DNA of 64,000 bases from Inia geoffrensis (lineage: Eukaryota > Chordata > Mammalia > Artiodactyla > Iniidae), in NCBI GenBank assembly GCA_036417435.1, contig CM070905.1, positions 21,553,592-21,617,591 of the forward strand, read 5' to 3'. Positions within the stretch are counted from its first letter, which is position 1; the number at the start of each line of letters is the position of its first letter. Of this stretch, positions 12,660 to 25,322 are shown piece by piece. Both the position numbers and the translations under genes were made by a program. A model generated the notes under the pieces. It made no database searches. It was not told the origin of the DNA and saw only the letters and a list, made by a program, of their open reading frames with translations.

Positions 12660-13001
12660 AGGACTTCCTCGGTGGCGCAGTGGTTAAGAATACGCCTGCC
12701 AATGCACGGGACACGGGTTCGAGCCCTGGTCCAGGAAGATCCCACATGCCATGGAGCAGCTAAGCCTGTGCGCCACGACCACGGAGCCCACGCTCTAGAG
12801 CCCGCATGCCACAACTACTGAGCCCACGTGCTGCAACTACTGAAGCCCGCACGCCTAGAGTCCGTGCTCCGCAACAAGAGAAGCCACCACAATGAGAAGC
12901 CTGCACACCGCAACAAAGAGTAGCCCTCACTCACCGCTACTACAGAAAAGCCCACACACAGCAACAAAGACCCAACGCAGCCAAAATTAAATTAATTAAA
13001 T
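12660..13001 (+). mobile_element. CHR-type SINE, long form
   Basis: Extended form with 'tggcgcagtggttaagaat', B-box 'gggttcgagccc', repeated 'caactactgagcc' units and tail 'ccaaaattaaattaatt'. Near-perfect duplication aaaactgtattt / aaaactgtactt before 12660 and at 13002. It lies 570 bp upstream of exon 2 in gene orientation. Confidence 0.92.
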
Positions 13002-13019
13002 AAAACTGTACTTTATTTG

Positions 13020-14070
13020 ATAAAGTTATTTCTCAGAGGGATATGGGTTAATTCTGAAACACTTTATATGTATACTGGGGTCAAACAAATAGGTAAATGA
13101 ACGGTAGATGATGGGAGTCAAGCTTCTCACTTTGAGTGGGAAGCTACAGAAAAGCAAGGGCAGGGAGATTGGAATGATCCTGATGGTACTGAAATAGAGT
13201 CAGAGACATCAGTGTGAACTCATATTTAGGTTTATATAGATACAGAATCAGAAGTAATTATATGTGAATGTGCGTACATATACCCAGGCACACTGACACA
13301 AATAGTATTCCTAGCTCTGTTCACCAATAGAGAGTAGAAGCAGTGACACCCCCAGTAGCAGTGAGAACACCAATGCCGAATCTTGGTTTCTATATACCAC
13401 AGTCCAATAGAAGGAAACAGGGATTCTTGGGGAGGTAGCTGATTCTAGGATTAGAGCAGGGAATCCACAAGATTAGCCTAGAGCATGTTGTAGTGCCCAA
13501 AACAACAACAGCAAAAGGAAGGTGGGGGCATGTCAAAGGGACACAGAGGAGCCAACATGAAAGAATGAATGGCCAAAGCTAAAATAAACAACAAAATAAA
13601 ATAGTATTGGATTAGAACCCAAAATATAAATATCATTGAGTCCCTACTGATATAAATAACCCCAGTCTAACAATCAGAAAAACACCAGACAGATTCAAAT
13701 TGAGGAACATTCAACAAAATACATGACCAGTACTCCTCAAAACTCTCAATATACTGAAAAACAAGGAAAGACTGAAAAACTGTCACAAACCAGAGGAGAG
13801 TAAAGAGACAAGACAACTAAAAGTAATGGTATCTTGGATGGGATCCTGGATCAGAAAGAAAACAGTGGAAAAACTAATGAAACCCGAATAAAATGTGGCA
13901 TTTAGGTAATAGTAATGTATCAGTGTTGGTATCTTGGTCATGACAATTGTACCATGGTAAGATGTTAGCAATAGGAGCAACTAGGTGAGGGGCATATGGG
14001 AACTTCGTACTATCTCTGCAACTTTTCTGTAAATCTAAAATCATTCTAAAATAATGTGCCTTCTAAAAGG
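13020..14070 (+). mobile_element. Old L1M 3' UTR
   Basis: It ends with 'gaacttcgtactatctctgc' and 'aacttttctgtaaatctaaa', a characteristic old L1M 3' terminus. The same 3' UTR type occurs at 38760-40530, including the 'gagacatcagt' region and 'ttggattagaacccaaaa' / 'tagattataacccaaagg'. Confidence 0.65.
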
Positions 14071-14179
14071 CCTATTTATTTATCTATCTTAAAATATAGA
14101 TCTATGCCTGTCACAGAGAAAATTATTCTTTTTGACCTAATAAATGTCAAAAATAACTTTTTTTAAAAGGCAGTACTAT

Positions 14180-15310
14180 AAGGAAAAGAATTTTCTTTAC
14201 ATACACATCTCACAAAGGTAAAACATTAATACATAAAATAACCTCAAACAATACTAAAAGGTAAAAACCAACTAGAAAAATATAGGCAACATAAAACACA
14301 AAAGGCTAATTAAACTATGAATGAAGAGCACTTAAACATAAATACCCCATATGAAAATAGGCAAAACCCATTCGAAATCAATAACCAAAAATTAGAGATT
14401 AAAACAAAGATATATATTAACCCTATAAAATTGGGCCTACACTCTCAAAACAACATGTGTTTTAATCATAATTGCAGCTGTTGGCCAGAGCTGGTAAAAT
14501 GGCACTCTCATATTTTGCTGGTAGAAATGCAAATTGATACAACTTTTCAAGAGAGAATTTTAATATTATATTAAAAAAAACATTTCAAATATACATATTC
14601 TTTTAAATAAAAATGATAATGACGTCAGCCATGATGACAGTGATGATGTTTGCATCTAACATTTCTGAGCTTTTATGACATCTCAGACACTGGTCTAAAG
14701 TGCTTTCCATACATAAACTATTACCGTCAAAGCACAGATTAAGAAACTGAGAGATAAATTAATTTGCCTAAGCATACACACCTAAGAAATAATAATTTGA
14801 ACCCAAGGCAATCTGACTCTAAAGCCAACGCTCCTAATCACCATACTATACAGCCTCAGAATTATTCCACTTCTTGGAACTTAACCTAAAAAATAATCCA
14901 GGGGATTTAAATCATCCACATTCATCACAATACAATTTATAATAACAAACTGTGAACAACCTAATTGTCTAACAACAGAGGATGCGTTAAAACAAATTAT
15001 GAAATATCTATGTTACAAAATACCATGTAATCATAATGTATTCTACAGCCTGACTTTAATATTGTTGGAAAATGTCCACTACATAGTGAGTGAAGGGAAA
15101 AGGTAGTTTACAGTATATATACTGTAAATCAAGTGTTGTAAGTAATAATAATATTCATGCATGAAGAGAAGAGACAAAGAAGATATACTAAATTGTTAAT
15201 GTAATTCTCAATGGTGAGATTTCAGTGATTTTTTTTCCTTCTTTGTGCTTTTTTGTACTTTTCAAATATTCTAAAATTAACATATCTGACATATTATCAG
15301 AAAAAAAGGT
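14180..15310 (+). mobile_element. Old L1/HAL1 remnant split by a MIR
   Basis: L1-tail-like landmarks ('tggtagaaatgcaaattgat' at about 14520, 'gaacaacctaattgtctaac' at about 14955, 'cttttcaaatattctaaaat' near the end) flank the MIR at 14640-14860. It is strongly decayed. Confidence 0.5.
14640..14860 (-). mobile_element. MIR SINE
   Basis: 'gattaagaaactgagagata', 'aatttgcctaagcatacaca' and 'tgaacccaaggcaatctgac' are the reverse complement of the MIR core and tRNA-related head. Confidence 0.7.
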
Positions 15311-15329
15311 GTGTTTTATTAAAAATGAA

Positions 15330-16580
15330 TTACAAAGCAAAGATGAGAACTCTATGAGAACACTGCAGTACAGTTAAAAGCTAAAGCTAAAAAACTAGGA
15401 AAAAAATCACTCTGACATGAATGTTATAAAGCATGAAAGAAAGCCTAATATATTATAACTATGATAAATTGGGACCACAAAAATCACAAAGTATAATAAA
15501 TTGGAGGAGGGGAGATCAATGCAATGTGAGTTAATTTCATCATTTTTCATAGCTCCTAAGAATCATGTTTCTGAAATTAAGAAAAAAAGAGACTCAAGCA
15601 TACTTAAGTTTAGAATAAAAACATACTACATATCTTATAAATTATCTGAGACAGAACATCAACAACAAAAAATAGCAAAAAGAAGGAAATAAAAGATTAA
15701 ATGAAAGCAGGACACATTAAAAACAGAAAATTTTAAATAAAATGACAATATTAATACCAAGCATCTAGTACAGTCATACATATAAATGGTCTAAAATAAC
15801 ATAGTAAGATGTCCTTTGGACTGGGTGAATAGTAGTAACATTACTATTACACGAAGGCACACACACAGTGACAGTGACTCATGACAGAAAGATATATAAG
15901 GCAGACACAATCTTTGTAAAACTAGGAGGAAGTTAAAGAAAAAGTATTAACTGGGATTAAAGGGGTCAAAGGTAGAGATAAAAAAATACAATTTAAAAAA
16001 GTATGAACTGGGGCTTCCCTGGTGGCACCATGGTTGGGAGTCCGCCTGCTGATGCAGGGGACACGGGTTTGTGCCCCGTCTGGGAAGATCCCACATGCCA
16101 CGGAGTGGCTGCGCCCGTGAGCCACGGCCACTGAGCCTGCGCGTCCAGAGCCTGTTGCTCCACAACAGGAGAGGCCACAACAGTGACAGGCCCGTGTACA
16201 GCCAAAAAAAAAAAAAAAAAAAAAGTATGAACTGGATGCAAACAGTAACTATAAAATAATAGTTCAAGCCAAGAATGTGAGTCTTAATGAATTAAACGAC
16301 AACAAAAATAAAGCAAAACACAGTAAATATCAGAAGAAACTGATTAAAAAAACAGTAGCAGGAGATTAAAGTCTCTCAGCATCTAGAAAATTAATAAACA
16401 AACAACTATATAATGTCAAAGTAGTGGTAAGGATTAATAGTACTATGAAGAAAAATAAAGCAAAGCAGAAGAGAAACAGACCTGAACAATATGAGGGAGC
16501 TAGCCATGTCATAACCTGAAAAATGGGCAGATGGATCACTAAACGCAAAGTTAAGGGGGCAAACAGTTACAATATGTTAC
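15330..16580 (+). mobile_element. Old L1/HAL1 remnant
   Basis: Decayed ORF-derived sequence, e.g. 'catataaatggtctaaaata' and 'agtagcaggagattaaagtc', matching L1/HAL1 ORF2 order. The SINE at 16012-16218 interrupts it. Confidence 0.45.
16012..16218 (+). mobile_element. CHR-2-like SINE
   Basis: 'ggcttccctggtggcaccat' to a pure A tail. The duplication aaaaaagtatgaactgg lies at 15995-16011 and 16219-16235. It forms an inverted pair with the copy at 16596-16800. Confidence 0.95.
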
Positions 16581-16595
16581 GGTCTTGTGAATTTT

Positions 16596-16800
16596 TTTTT
16601 TTTTTCCTGTGGTACGCGGGCCTCTCACTGTTGTGGCCTCTCCCGTTGCGGAGCACAGGCTCCGGACGCGCAGGCTCAGCGGCCATGGCTCACGGGCCCA
16701 GCCACTCCGCAGCATGTAGGATCTTCCCGGACCAGGGCATGAACCCATGTCCCCTGCATCGGCAGGCGGACTCTCAACCACTGTGCCACCAGAGAAGCCC
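16596..16800 (-). mobile_element. CHR-2-like SINE
   Basis: Reverse orientation, with a T-rich left end and 'ccaccagagaagccc' at the right. The duplication ggtcttgtgaatttt / ggtctcgtgaatttt lies at 16581-16595 and 16801-16815. It is one of only three SINEs here sense to MKLN1. Confidence 0.95.
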
Positions 16801-16815
16801 GGTCTCGTGAATTTT

Positions 16816-17993
16816 GAAATGCCTATTAAACAGCCCATTAGAGATCCAGCAGTTGGATTATCTGAGGCTGAAATTCAAGGAAAATGCCAGAGCTGAAAAA
16901 AAATATAGAGAAACATCAGTATATCAAATGCTAAAATATTTAGAGCTATGACGCTGAGTGAAATGGCTCAGAGGATAAAAGAGAGCTAGAAAAGAAGCTG
17001 AAGGACTGATTAAGCTCTGGGGGTCCATTATTTAGGGGGTCCAGAAGAGAAAGATCAAGCAAAGGAGACTGAGAAGGGCCAAAGGTGAAGAAGATGAAAA
17101 CCTAGAAACTGTAGATGCCAACTGAAGGAAGTATTTTGAGAACAAAGATGTGAAAACTATGTAAAATGCTGCTAAGAAGACAGGGTCTGGGAGGTATTCA
17201 CCCTCATATGCCTAACTCAAAACTTAAATGCTGCCAAACAGAAAGTGTCTAATAAATATTTGATAGATATGAACAAATAAACAGTACTAAAAGGAAAAAA
17301 ATTAAAGTGGTTCCATCAAAGCATAGAGTATATGAATCCTTATTTATTATCTGTAATTTAAAGCTTATACTAAGATAAAAAAAATATGTATACTTGAAAC
17401 TAATGTAATATTGTGTATCAACCATACAATTAAGAAAAAAGAGAAATATGATACAGACCAGAAACAAGGTGCAGCCTAAGGGGGCGTGGAAAGATGGAAG
17501 CTTGAAGATATTCCTCATGATCTCCAGCCCAACACTAAGTCAACTACTAAGTACCTCTCTTAAGCCCAGAGGGTGACAGAGGCCAGAACCAGAACTTTAA
17601 GAATTACCACAAATGCTTGGCCCTAGGAGGACCATGAGACCCAAGGATGCCTCTTTCCCCAAGAAAAAGGCATCAACTAAACGAGCATTCCTGGGACAAC
17701 AGGCTGTCTCCCTGGTCCACAAAGATCTGCAGGAGAGCTTTAGCCCTCTAGATGAGAATGTACTTGCCCTCTTAGCTGAGGACATCTAGTTGCTGAGAGG
17801 TCTCTCCTGGTGACCTACAGAGAACTAATAATATAGCATATGGTATACCAAAAGCCACAAGACAAAGACTGCCAGACTGCCCACTCTCTCTGAGGTATAG
17901 GAAGCCTCACCCAAAGAGTACACAATACAAAGAAGTTCCTATAGAAAATTGTACAAAAAGAGCCAAGAAAATTTATGAAAAAGAATAGTGAGA
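16816..17993. other. Intron 1 stretch without recognised repeats
   Basis: Purine-rich, moderately GC sequence that does not read as any L1 or SINE I know. It contains one 51-codon open frame (17634-17789), described among the findings. No splice-bounded muskelin-like exon was seen. Confidence 0.45.
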
Positions 17994-18230
17994 GCTTCCC
18001 TGGTGGCGCAGTGGTTGAGAGTCCGTCTGCCGATGCAGGGGACACGGGTTCATGCCCCGGTCCGGGAAGATCCCACATGCCGCGGAGCGGCTGAGCCCGT
18101 GAGTCATGGCCACTGAGCCTGCGCGTCCGGAGCCTGTGCTCTGCAACGGGAGAGGCCACAACAATGAGAGGCCTGCATACCGCAAAAACAAAAAAAACAA
18201 AAAAACAAAAAAAACCAAACAAAAAAAAAA
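17994..18230 (+). mobile_element. CHR-2-like SINE with (CAAAA)n tail
   Basis: Full body from 'gcttccctggtggcgcagtg' to 'gcataccgcaaaaac', then an irregular C-interrupted A tail. The target duplication is not clear. Confidence 0.9.
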
Positions 18231-18234
18231 CAGT

Positions 18235-19330
18235 AAGGATTGGTATAGGAACAGATCAATAGCTAAGAAACAAAAATCCAGAAATTGAGCCCTGTGTGGA
18301 TGAGAATTTAATATTTGATGAAGGTGATATTTTATTTCAATGGGAAATGACAGTTCATATTTAAGAGACGCTTATACAACTCAATATCCACTGGAAGAAA
18401 ATAAGTTAACCCCTATCTAATATCATATACAAAATTCCAATTAAAAATTTAAACATACACACATACCTACATAAACATATTAGAAAAAAATTTGAGGGCC
18501 AAAACGTACAACCAAAAGCATTAGTGAGATCTTTTTGCCAAGAAACACAGAAGCTTTAAAACGAAAAAGTTATTTGATTACAAAAAACTTTTGAATTTTG
18601 TGATGTAAAAAACACCATAAAGAAAGATATGAAACAAGCAATAGTTTAGGGAAAAGTGTTTGCAACCCATATGACTAATAAAGTATTCATACCGAAGATA
18701 TGCAAAACACTGTTTCACATTGTGAATAAGATGAACAACAAAATGAAAAATGAGCAGAATGCATGTCACTGAAGAGTCATTAAAATGGCTAGTAAACAGC
18801 AACAAAATTTTTTTTTTCTAAATCCCTGTGTATTGTTTGTGTCAGGGAAACAAATTAACATAGTAAGGTATCTTTTTTCACCCATCAAATTGATGAAATT
18901 AAATCCCTACTTAACAGGAGATCAGGGAGAAACTGTGGACATGTCCATTACTCCAACCTTGATGGAAATTCAATTTGCAACATCTATCAAAATTCTAAAT
19001 GTACATATTCTTTCACCTGGCGCTCTCAGAATCTATCCCATAAAAATAAGACCATCAGTACATAAAGATCTATGTATAGAGACTCATAAATGAGTCTGTC
19101 TAATACAGCGTTTTTTGTAGTAGCAGGGAAATGATATATCATGGAACACTATACTGCCATTATAAAGAATACTTCAGATCTATGACAAGTAACATGGAGG
19201 GATTTTTGCAACATAAGATACAAAGAAGCATGTATGATTTCATTGTTAAAAAAAAGTATTATTTATATATATATTTGTATACAATTATATTAACAACCCT
19301 GTGTGATATGATCTAATTTATATTAAATTA
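18235..19330 (+). mobile_element. Old L1/HAL1 3' remnant
   Basis: L1 landmarks in order: 'gtataggaacagatcaatag', 'gtgtttgcaacccatatgac', 'acataagatacaaagaagca'. All frames are broken. Confidence 0.55.
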
Positions 19331-21390
19331 TATAAAGCAAGCACACATATAAGCCAAAAATGAAGCATAAATATCATTAAGGGGTTTAGCTTATCTTCTT
19401 ATAATTGTTGTATTCAGATTTTTATAATAAACATTTATATAAACATTAAATTATTGTAAAAATATTACGGTTTAGATGACAACACGCTTTCCATATTTAT
19501 GGCAAGCTGACTACATTATCATCAGATGATCAAATCAGGCTCAACTTTTCTTTCTTTTTAAAGACATAGGAGATGGAGAAGCAATTAATAAAGGCTTACT
19601 GCCTCTTAAAATTTTTAAGTGACAGATGATCTCTCAAAGCTTAGTCAGCTGTAGACTGTTTTTAATTCTCCCTCCCAGATGTTCCTTCCTGAAATCCTTT
19701 TCCATTCTCCTGGAAAGCAAATGAGAAACTAGTTGAGGGCAGTGACTATTAACGTTAGCCCTTCATCAACAGAAACACAGCCAGTATGGTAGCACTCTAT
19801 AAAACATGTTCTTCTTTACTATACTTCCTCATACTTCCCAAAGACCTATAAAGCCCACCATCATTACTGGTATAGCTTTTCCTTCTTCTAACTCTCAGTA
19901 GAGACACTAACCTCTTTTACTACATATTGTTAATCATGATACTAGTTCACTATCCCTGACCTCTGGTTCACTATCCCTGATCTCTAACAGGGGAAATATC
20001 CCATCTACAGCCTTTGCTGAAGGAGCAATCATAGACACTGATGTTTTGTACTTGTGACTCTCCCTTACAACTATCTCAATGACAGCTAACCTAGATTAGC
20101 TAATGACCTATGATGGGAGATGGAATGGGCCAGTACGAAAATAAAATTATAAGACAGAAAAATGTATAAGTAAACAGAACCAATGAAACAGAGAAAAGAT
20201 ATACAAAATAAGTATAAGAGATACAAGAGAAAGAATAAGCCGGTCAGTAGTAAGATAAGACTGTAGGAGACATAAAACAGCAGACTCCAAGGAATAACAG
20301 AATAGAAATTAATGGCTTTTTAGTTCTAGCTGCCAGGAGGCTCTGTTTCTGGCAACCAAAAGCATGTGATCAATATACCCTTCTAGGTACTCCATGACAA
20401 ATTTTAACATTTTAACTATTGTCTGGGAAAATAAATGATAAGCAAAAAAAAAAAAAGTTACAGAAGACACAATTCATATAGTTTCATATAGAAACTATAT
20501 GATCCAAATAACAAAGATTAATCTACTAAGATTAAGCTCAATATATGCCATTGTAAAATATATTTAAAATGCAAAATGCAAATAATAACTAACGGAGAAC
20601 TGGTCAAGAAGAACTAATAAAAGAGATGGGCTGGGGACTAAAACGGTTTCCTTTTTTCATCAGTGTTAATTTAATTTTAACAAGGTACATTTTTATTCCT
20701 ACCAATGCAGTATGAAAACCGAAGGTAATAAAAATGATCCACATTAAGTCTCTTGAACATAGATAGACTACAAAGGCAAGGCTGTAATTAATTTTTTCAA
20801 TTAAAACTATAAAAATTTATAGTGAAACACATGGACAATTGAAATATGGAATACAATGTTAACTTTTTCCAAGTTACATGTCTCTATTTTGCAAAATTTT
20901 TAATGTAGTATATCTATATAAACTACCAACTGTCAGGAACAAGCTATTAAAATTCATCATGAGAAGAAAATTTATTGGACATTTTGGGTTCAATTCAAGT
21001 AAGCAAATTAAAAATCTTTTTTTTTATTAAACATGCTCAAATCCTAAGTCTGCTTGGCAATATCTTTTAAATTGCTGCTCTTAAGAATACTTAAACATAA
21101 AAAGCAGCACTTGAGCAAAAAAATGGAGCACTTAACGTTTTTTTCTGCTAATGGATGCTCAAGATACTTAACAGTAAATCCAGTTAATTTTAAATCAAGA
21201 GTTTTGGATACTCAAAAGCTACCTCTAATTTTGATGTGAAGAAGTCAGTCAAGCAGAGTATGTTAAAGAGTGTGGAAGGATTCAATCGTTTAATATCTTC
21301 CTTTTGGTAGTTTTAAAACACCCTACTAAAACCTGTGCCCTTCTGTTGAATGATGTGATAAAATGCATCTAGAAGAAATCAGCTTTGACT
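19330..21390. other. Intron 1 stretch, mostly unassigned
   Basis: Two kilobases of AT-rich sequence without named repeats. It contains a 21-bp direct duplication at 19945-19986 (gttcactatccctgacctctg, one or two differences) and an 11-bp-stem inverted repeat at 20475-20501. Confidence 0.5.
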
Positions 21391-21394
21391 AAGA

Positions 21395-21540
21395 ATCATA
21401 AGGCCCTGGAGCCTGGTCACTAATTGGCTGGATAACCTTAAGCACATCATGTAATCTCACAGGACTTTAATTCCTTTATCTGTAGTGTAAAAGGAAACGT
21501 TGAATTCCTTGATCTCAAGTTTCTTCCAGCTCTAATCAGG
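21395..21540 (+). mobile_element. MIR-like SINE remnant
   Basis: 'ggataaccttaagcacatca' followed by 'gactttaattcctttatctg' matches the MIR core order. Short and decayed. Confidence 0.5.
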
Positions 21541-22040
21541 GCAGTGCATTGCACAACTCTAGGAAACACCATTCATGAGGCCATGTTAACATTCTACAAT
21601 TCCATGAAAAGATTTCACACCCTTCATTCATGTAAAATCCTCCTCCTACACAGCAGTCAATAACAACACACAGTGCATTGATTATAATACAGCTTCCATT
21701 ATGTGTAAACACTCTGCTGGGGTAACACCACAAAAGTACAAGAATGGGTACCTGTGGCCAAGGGGATTATGATCTATTTTTTTAATAAATAATAAATGTA
21801 CTTAGCATAAAATTTATGACACAAAAACATATACAATAAAAAGCCAATTCAAAATGCAAAATAGAAATCAACTCAAATCAATTCTGAATAGTCACAGCTG
21901 TACAGTGTTAAAGAGTATCCTATAAAAAGTATAGCTTCTCCAAAAATCACTTGTACACTCACTTTCAAATATTTCCCAATCTTCACACCAAATACTTCCA
22001 AATTTTCACACAGGAGCATGGTAAAGAGGGGGCCCTACCA
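21540..22040. other. Intron 1 stretch, no recognised feature
   Basis: No named repeat or supportable coding segment. Confidence 0.5.
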
Positions 22041-22290
22041 TAAGCTGGAGTTATTCAACAAATATTTACTGATCCCTATATGCCAGACATTGTGCTAGGC
22101 TCTGGGAATACACTGATATTTAAGACAGAAAAGATCCCCACTTGCGATGCTAACGTTCAAATGAGAAGCAGCAGAAAGTTAACAGGTACAGCTACAAACA
22201 CGGTAATTACAGATTGTGATAAATGCTATAAAAGAAATAAACAGGGAGCTGCACTAGGACAGGGGAGTTCTTTTACTTGAAGTGGTCCCC
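22040..22290 (+). repeat. Ancient mammalian interspersed repeat
   Basis: 'caacaaatatttactgatcc', 'gccagacattgtgctaggct' and 'gattgtgataaatgctataa' belong to the same old family as 54885-55190. The name is uncertain. Confidence 0.5.
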
Positions 22291-22913
22291 AAAATGCTAA
22301 CTATGCTAATTAGAAGGATCCACTCATGGAAAAATGAAGGAAAAGTCAATTCTTCACAAAGAAACCAACAAGCTCAAAATCACAGCAACAGGAAATAGTC
22401 TGACCATGGAAATCTGAGAACTGGATAAAGTCAGATAATGTCCTCACAGGTCCCAAGATAAGGTAAACGCAAAGAAAGCATGAAATCTCTAAGGGGGCCT
22501 GAGAACATTCATAAAATGCTGAGTCTAGACCCTAAGAGGATTTCAGAACTATCCTGCAAATATTTTCTTACTTTTAGAAGGACAGAAACCCACTCTGAAG
22601 AGAAACTGCAGGGAATAGAAAATAAATTAAGCAAAGCATAAAGAATTACAACCCCCAGGAAAGGCAAGATTCATATTCTAGGTGGGCAAAGGTCCAAGCA
22701 ATACAGAACTCAAAACATATCACACAGCAAAATACATTTAAAGGTTCCTCTCCAGAAAGCAAAATACTTGCAAAGCATAGATATAAAGGAGAAAAGCTTT
22801 ACTACACCTCAGAAGTCCAAATTTAAAAAATATTTCACAAAGTAGAGAGATCTTGAGCCCCAAAAGCTCAGAACTACACTTGTCCATCCCTTCTGCCTAC
22901 AGCTCTTCCTTCT
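22290..22913. other. Intron 1 stretch, no recognised feature
   Basis: A-rich sequence lacking named repeats or supportable coding segments. Confidence 0.45.
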
Positions 22914-22926
22914 AAAACTACTGGAA

Positions 22927-23042
22927 GGGAATTCCCTGGCAGTCCAGTGGTTAGGACTCCTCGCTTTCACTGCTGAGGCTGCAGGTCCAATCCCTGGTTG
23001 GGGAACTAAATCCCACAAACCGCACTGCGCAGCCAAATAAAT
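22927..23042 (+). mobile_element. CHR-type SINE, short 'tccagtgg' form
   Basis: 'ggaattccctggcagtccag' to 'gccaaataaat'. The duplication aaaactactggaa lies at 22914-22926 and 23043-23055. Confidence 0.93.
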
Positions 23043-23252
23043 AAAACTACTGGAAACCTGTACTTGCTTAAACACTAGAAACTTAAAATGAACGCACACG
23101 CTAAGAAATTATAGGAAAAATAATACATGTGAAATAAACAACATTCTAACAGATAATGAAAACACATGAGAAAAATGTGGCCACAAAAAAAGATGAACAT
23201 TATTAACTATTATTTCAACACGAACTAAAAGAAATAAAGAAAATAGCTGAAG

Positions 23253-23447
23253 GGCTTCCCTGGTGGCGCAGTGGTTGAGAGTCCGCCTGCCGATGCAGGG
23301 GATGCAGGTTCGTGCCCCAGTCCGAGAGGATCCCACATGCCGTGGAGCGGCTGGGCCCGTGAGCCGTGGCCGCTGAGCCTGCGCTTATGGAGCCTTTGCT
23401 CCACAATGGAAGAGGCCACAACGGTGAGAGGCCCGCGTACCGCAAAA
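23253..23447 (+). mobile_element. CHR-2-like SINE, 'gatgcagg' variant
   Basis: Complete body. The duplication aaagaaaatagctgaag lies at 23236-23252 and 23448-23464. It carries 'ggggatgcaggttcgtgccc' where most copies have 'acacgggttcgtgccc'; the neighbouring copy at 23505 shares this. Confidence 0.95.
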
Positions 23448-23504
23448 AAAGAAAATAGCTGAAGCTTTATTAAGCAGTAATAAATCAAAATTACAACAGT
23501 TCAG

Positions 23505-23702
23505 GGCTTCCCTGGTGGCGCAGTGGTTGACAGTCCGCCTGCCAATGCAGGGGATGCAGGTTCGTGCCCCGGTCCAGGAGGATCCCACATGCTGCGGAGC
23601 GGCTGGGCCCGTGAGCCATGGCCGCTGGGCCTGCGCGTCCGGAGCCTGTGCTCTGCAGCATGGGAGGCCACAGCAGTGAGAGGCCCGCGTACCGCAAAAA
23701 AA
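23505..23702 (+). mobile_element. CHR-2-like SINE, 'gatgcagg' variant
   Basis: It has its own duplication, aaaattacaacagttcag at 23487-23504 and aaaattataacagttcag at 23703-23720, so it inserted independently of the copy 57 bp to its left. Confidence 0.95.
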
Positions 23703-23719
23703 AAAATTATAACAGTTCA

Positions 23720-24780
23720 GAAATAATATGACTAGACAGTAGGAAGAGCTCGTAAGACTCAAATAAGGGAAAATAGGTTTTTTCAGAAAACAGACTAAAT
23801 TAGAAAGAACTAATTAGACTAGACTGTTAACTAGACTTACTGTGGTAACCATTACACAATATATACAAATATCAAACATGCTGCACACCTGCAATTAATA
23901 TAATGTTGTATGTCAACTGTACCTCAACTAAAACACACATACACACACAAAGAATATACTCCCTCCTCCCCCCACCCTGCCCAAAAAAGCCCAATGAAGA
24001 AAAAACAGGTTAGAAAGTGAGTAAAAATAATGAAACATACAAAAGAAAGCAACAGTAAGTAGGTGATCCAATAAATATGTAATTGGAACCAGACAGTATT
24101 TCAAACTGTGCTGCAAGCAAATCTTCCTAAAGTAAGACCTGAATCTACATACTGAAAGGATACATGGTATATTAGGGAAATTCAACTGAGAATATTCCTA
24201 CTATAAACTATTAGATTTTAAAGACTTTAAGTATCCAGGTAGAAAGACCAAGTCTCTTATAAGAAAAAGAAAATTATAGTTTCAAGAAACTTCACAACAG
24301 CTGTTTTGCACACAAAACAATGAAACAAAAAGTTGTAAGATCCTCAAGCACAAAAAGATGTGAGCCTGGGACTTTACATACAGTCAAACTGTCCTTCAAG
24401 TTTACAGGCATAGATAGTTAACAACATATAAAAGTTCCTTGAGCCCTTCCTGAGACCTACTAAAGAACAAACTATACATATTCAAGTAATGACTTGAAAA
24501 GTTTCAAAGTAAAATCAACTACAGAACTAAAACTAACCATGAAGATAAGGATGACCTAACAATACGTAAGTATGTTCTACAGCAATGTGGAAAGGATAGA
24601 TCTATGAAAAATGGGAGAAGAACATAGAGAATAAGTAGAAGTCAGAATATGCTTCACAAATACTAACCTTTAGAAGGAAAGATCATCATTTACAATTAGA
24701 TGCTGGGATAGAGGGAAGAAAGAAGAGGAGGTTCCCAGCTAAGTTCCTCAGGGAGACTTAAGTGTTATATAAAAAGACAC
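23720..24780. other. Intron 1 stretch, no recognised feature
   Basis: AT-rich intronic sequence. 'tgctgcacacctgcaattaa' and 'tgtcaactgtacctcaacta' near 23880-23930 hint at an old L1 tail, but I cannot delimit it. Confidence 0.4.
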
Positions 24781-25322
24781 TGGATTGAAGGAAACCAAAA
24801 AACAAAAATGCAAGCTACCCTAAATGCCAAAAGAAACTTGTTTTAATAAGAAAAAGATCAAAGAAAAAAGACAGCATAGTGAAAGATTCTGCATGTGTGC
24901 ACATTTGTGTAAAATATGCCACAAAACATTAGAACAGACATCAAACGTATCAATACACATAAATGGCCTTAACACATTTTTTCTTAATTTTCAAGAAAAA
25001 AATTAACAAGGCAAAAATCCAATTCTGTAACATATATAAGAGACATAAGTAAAACAAAGTGATTCCAGAAGTTACATATTTTAAAAGGATTAGCAAAGAC
25101 ACATCAAGCAAATGCAAGTAATAATAAAGCAGGGTTCAAATTTAATTTCACATAAGATGAAATTCAGAGCCTTAGGCAAAAATAAAAGAGTATAATAAAA
25201 TACTATATTTTATAATACACATTAATGGTAGATATTACTAACAAAAATTTTTTTAAAACACTGAAATCAAAAAACACCCCTTCAACTGAAAATAAAATTT
25301 CTATTAAAAATTATTGGGTCAA

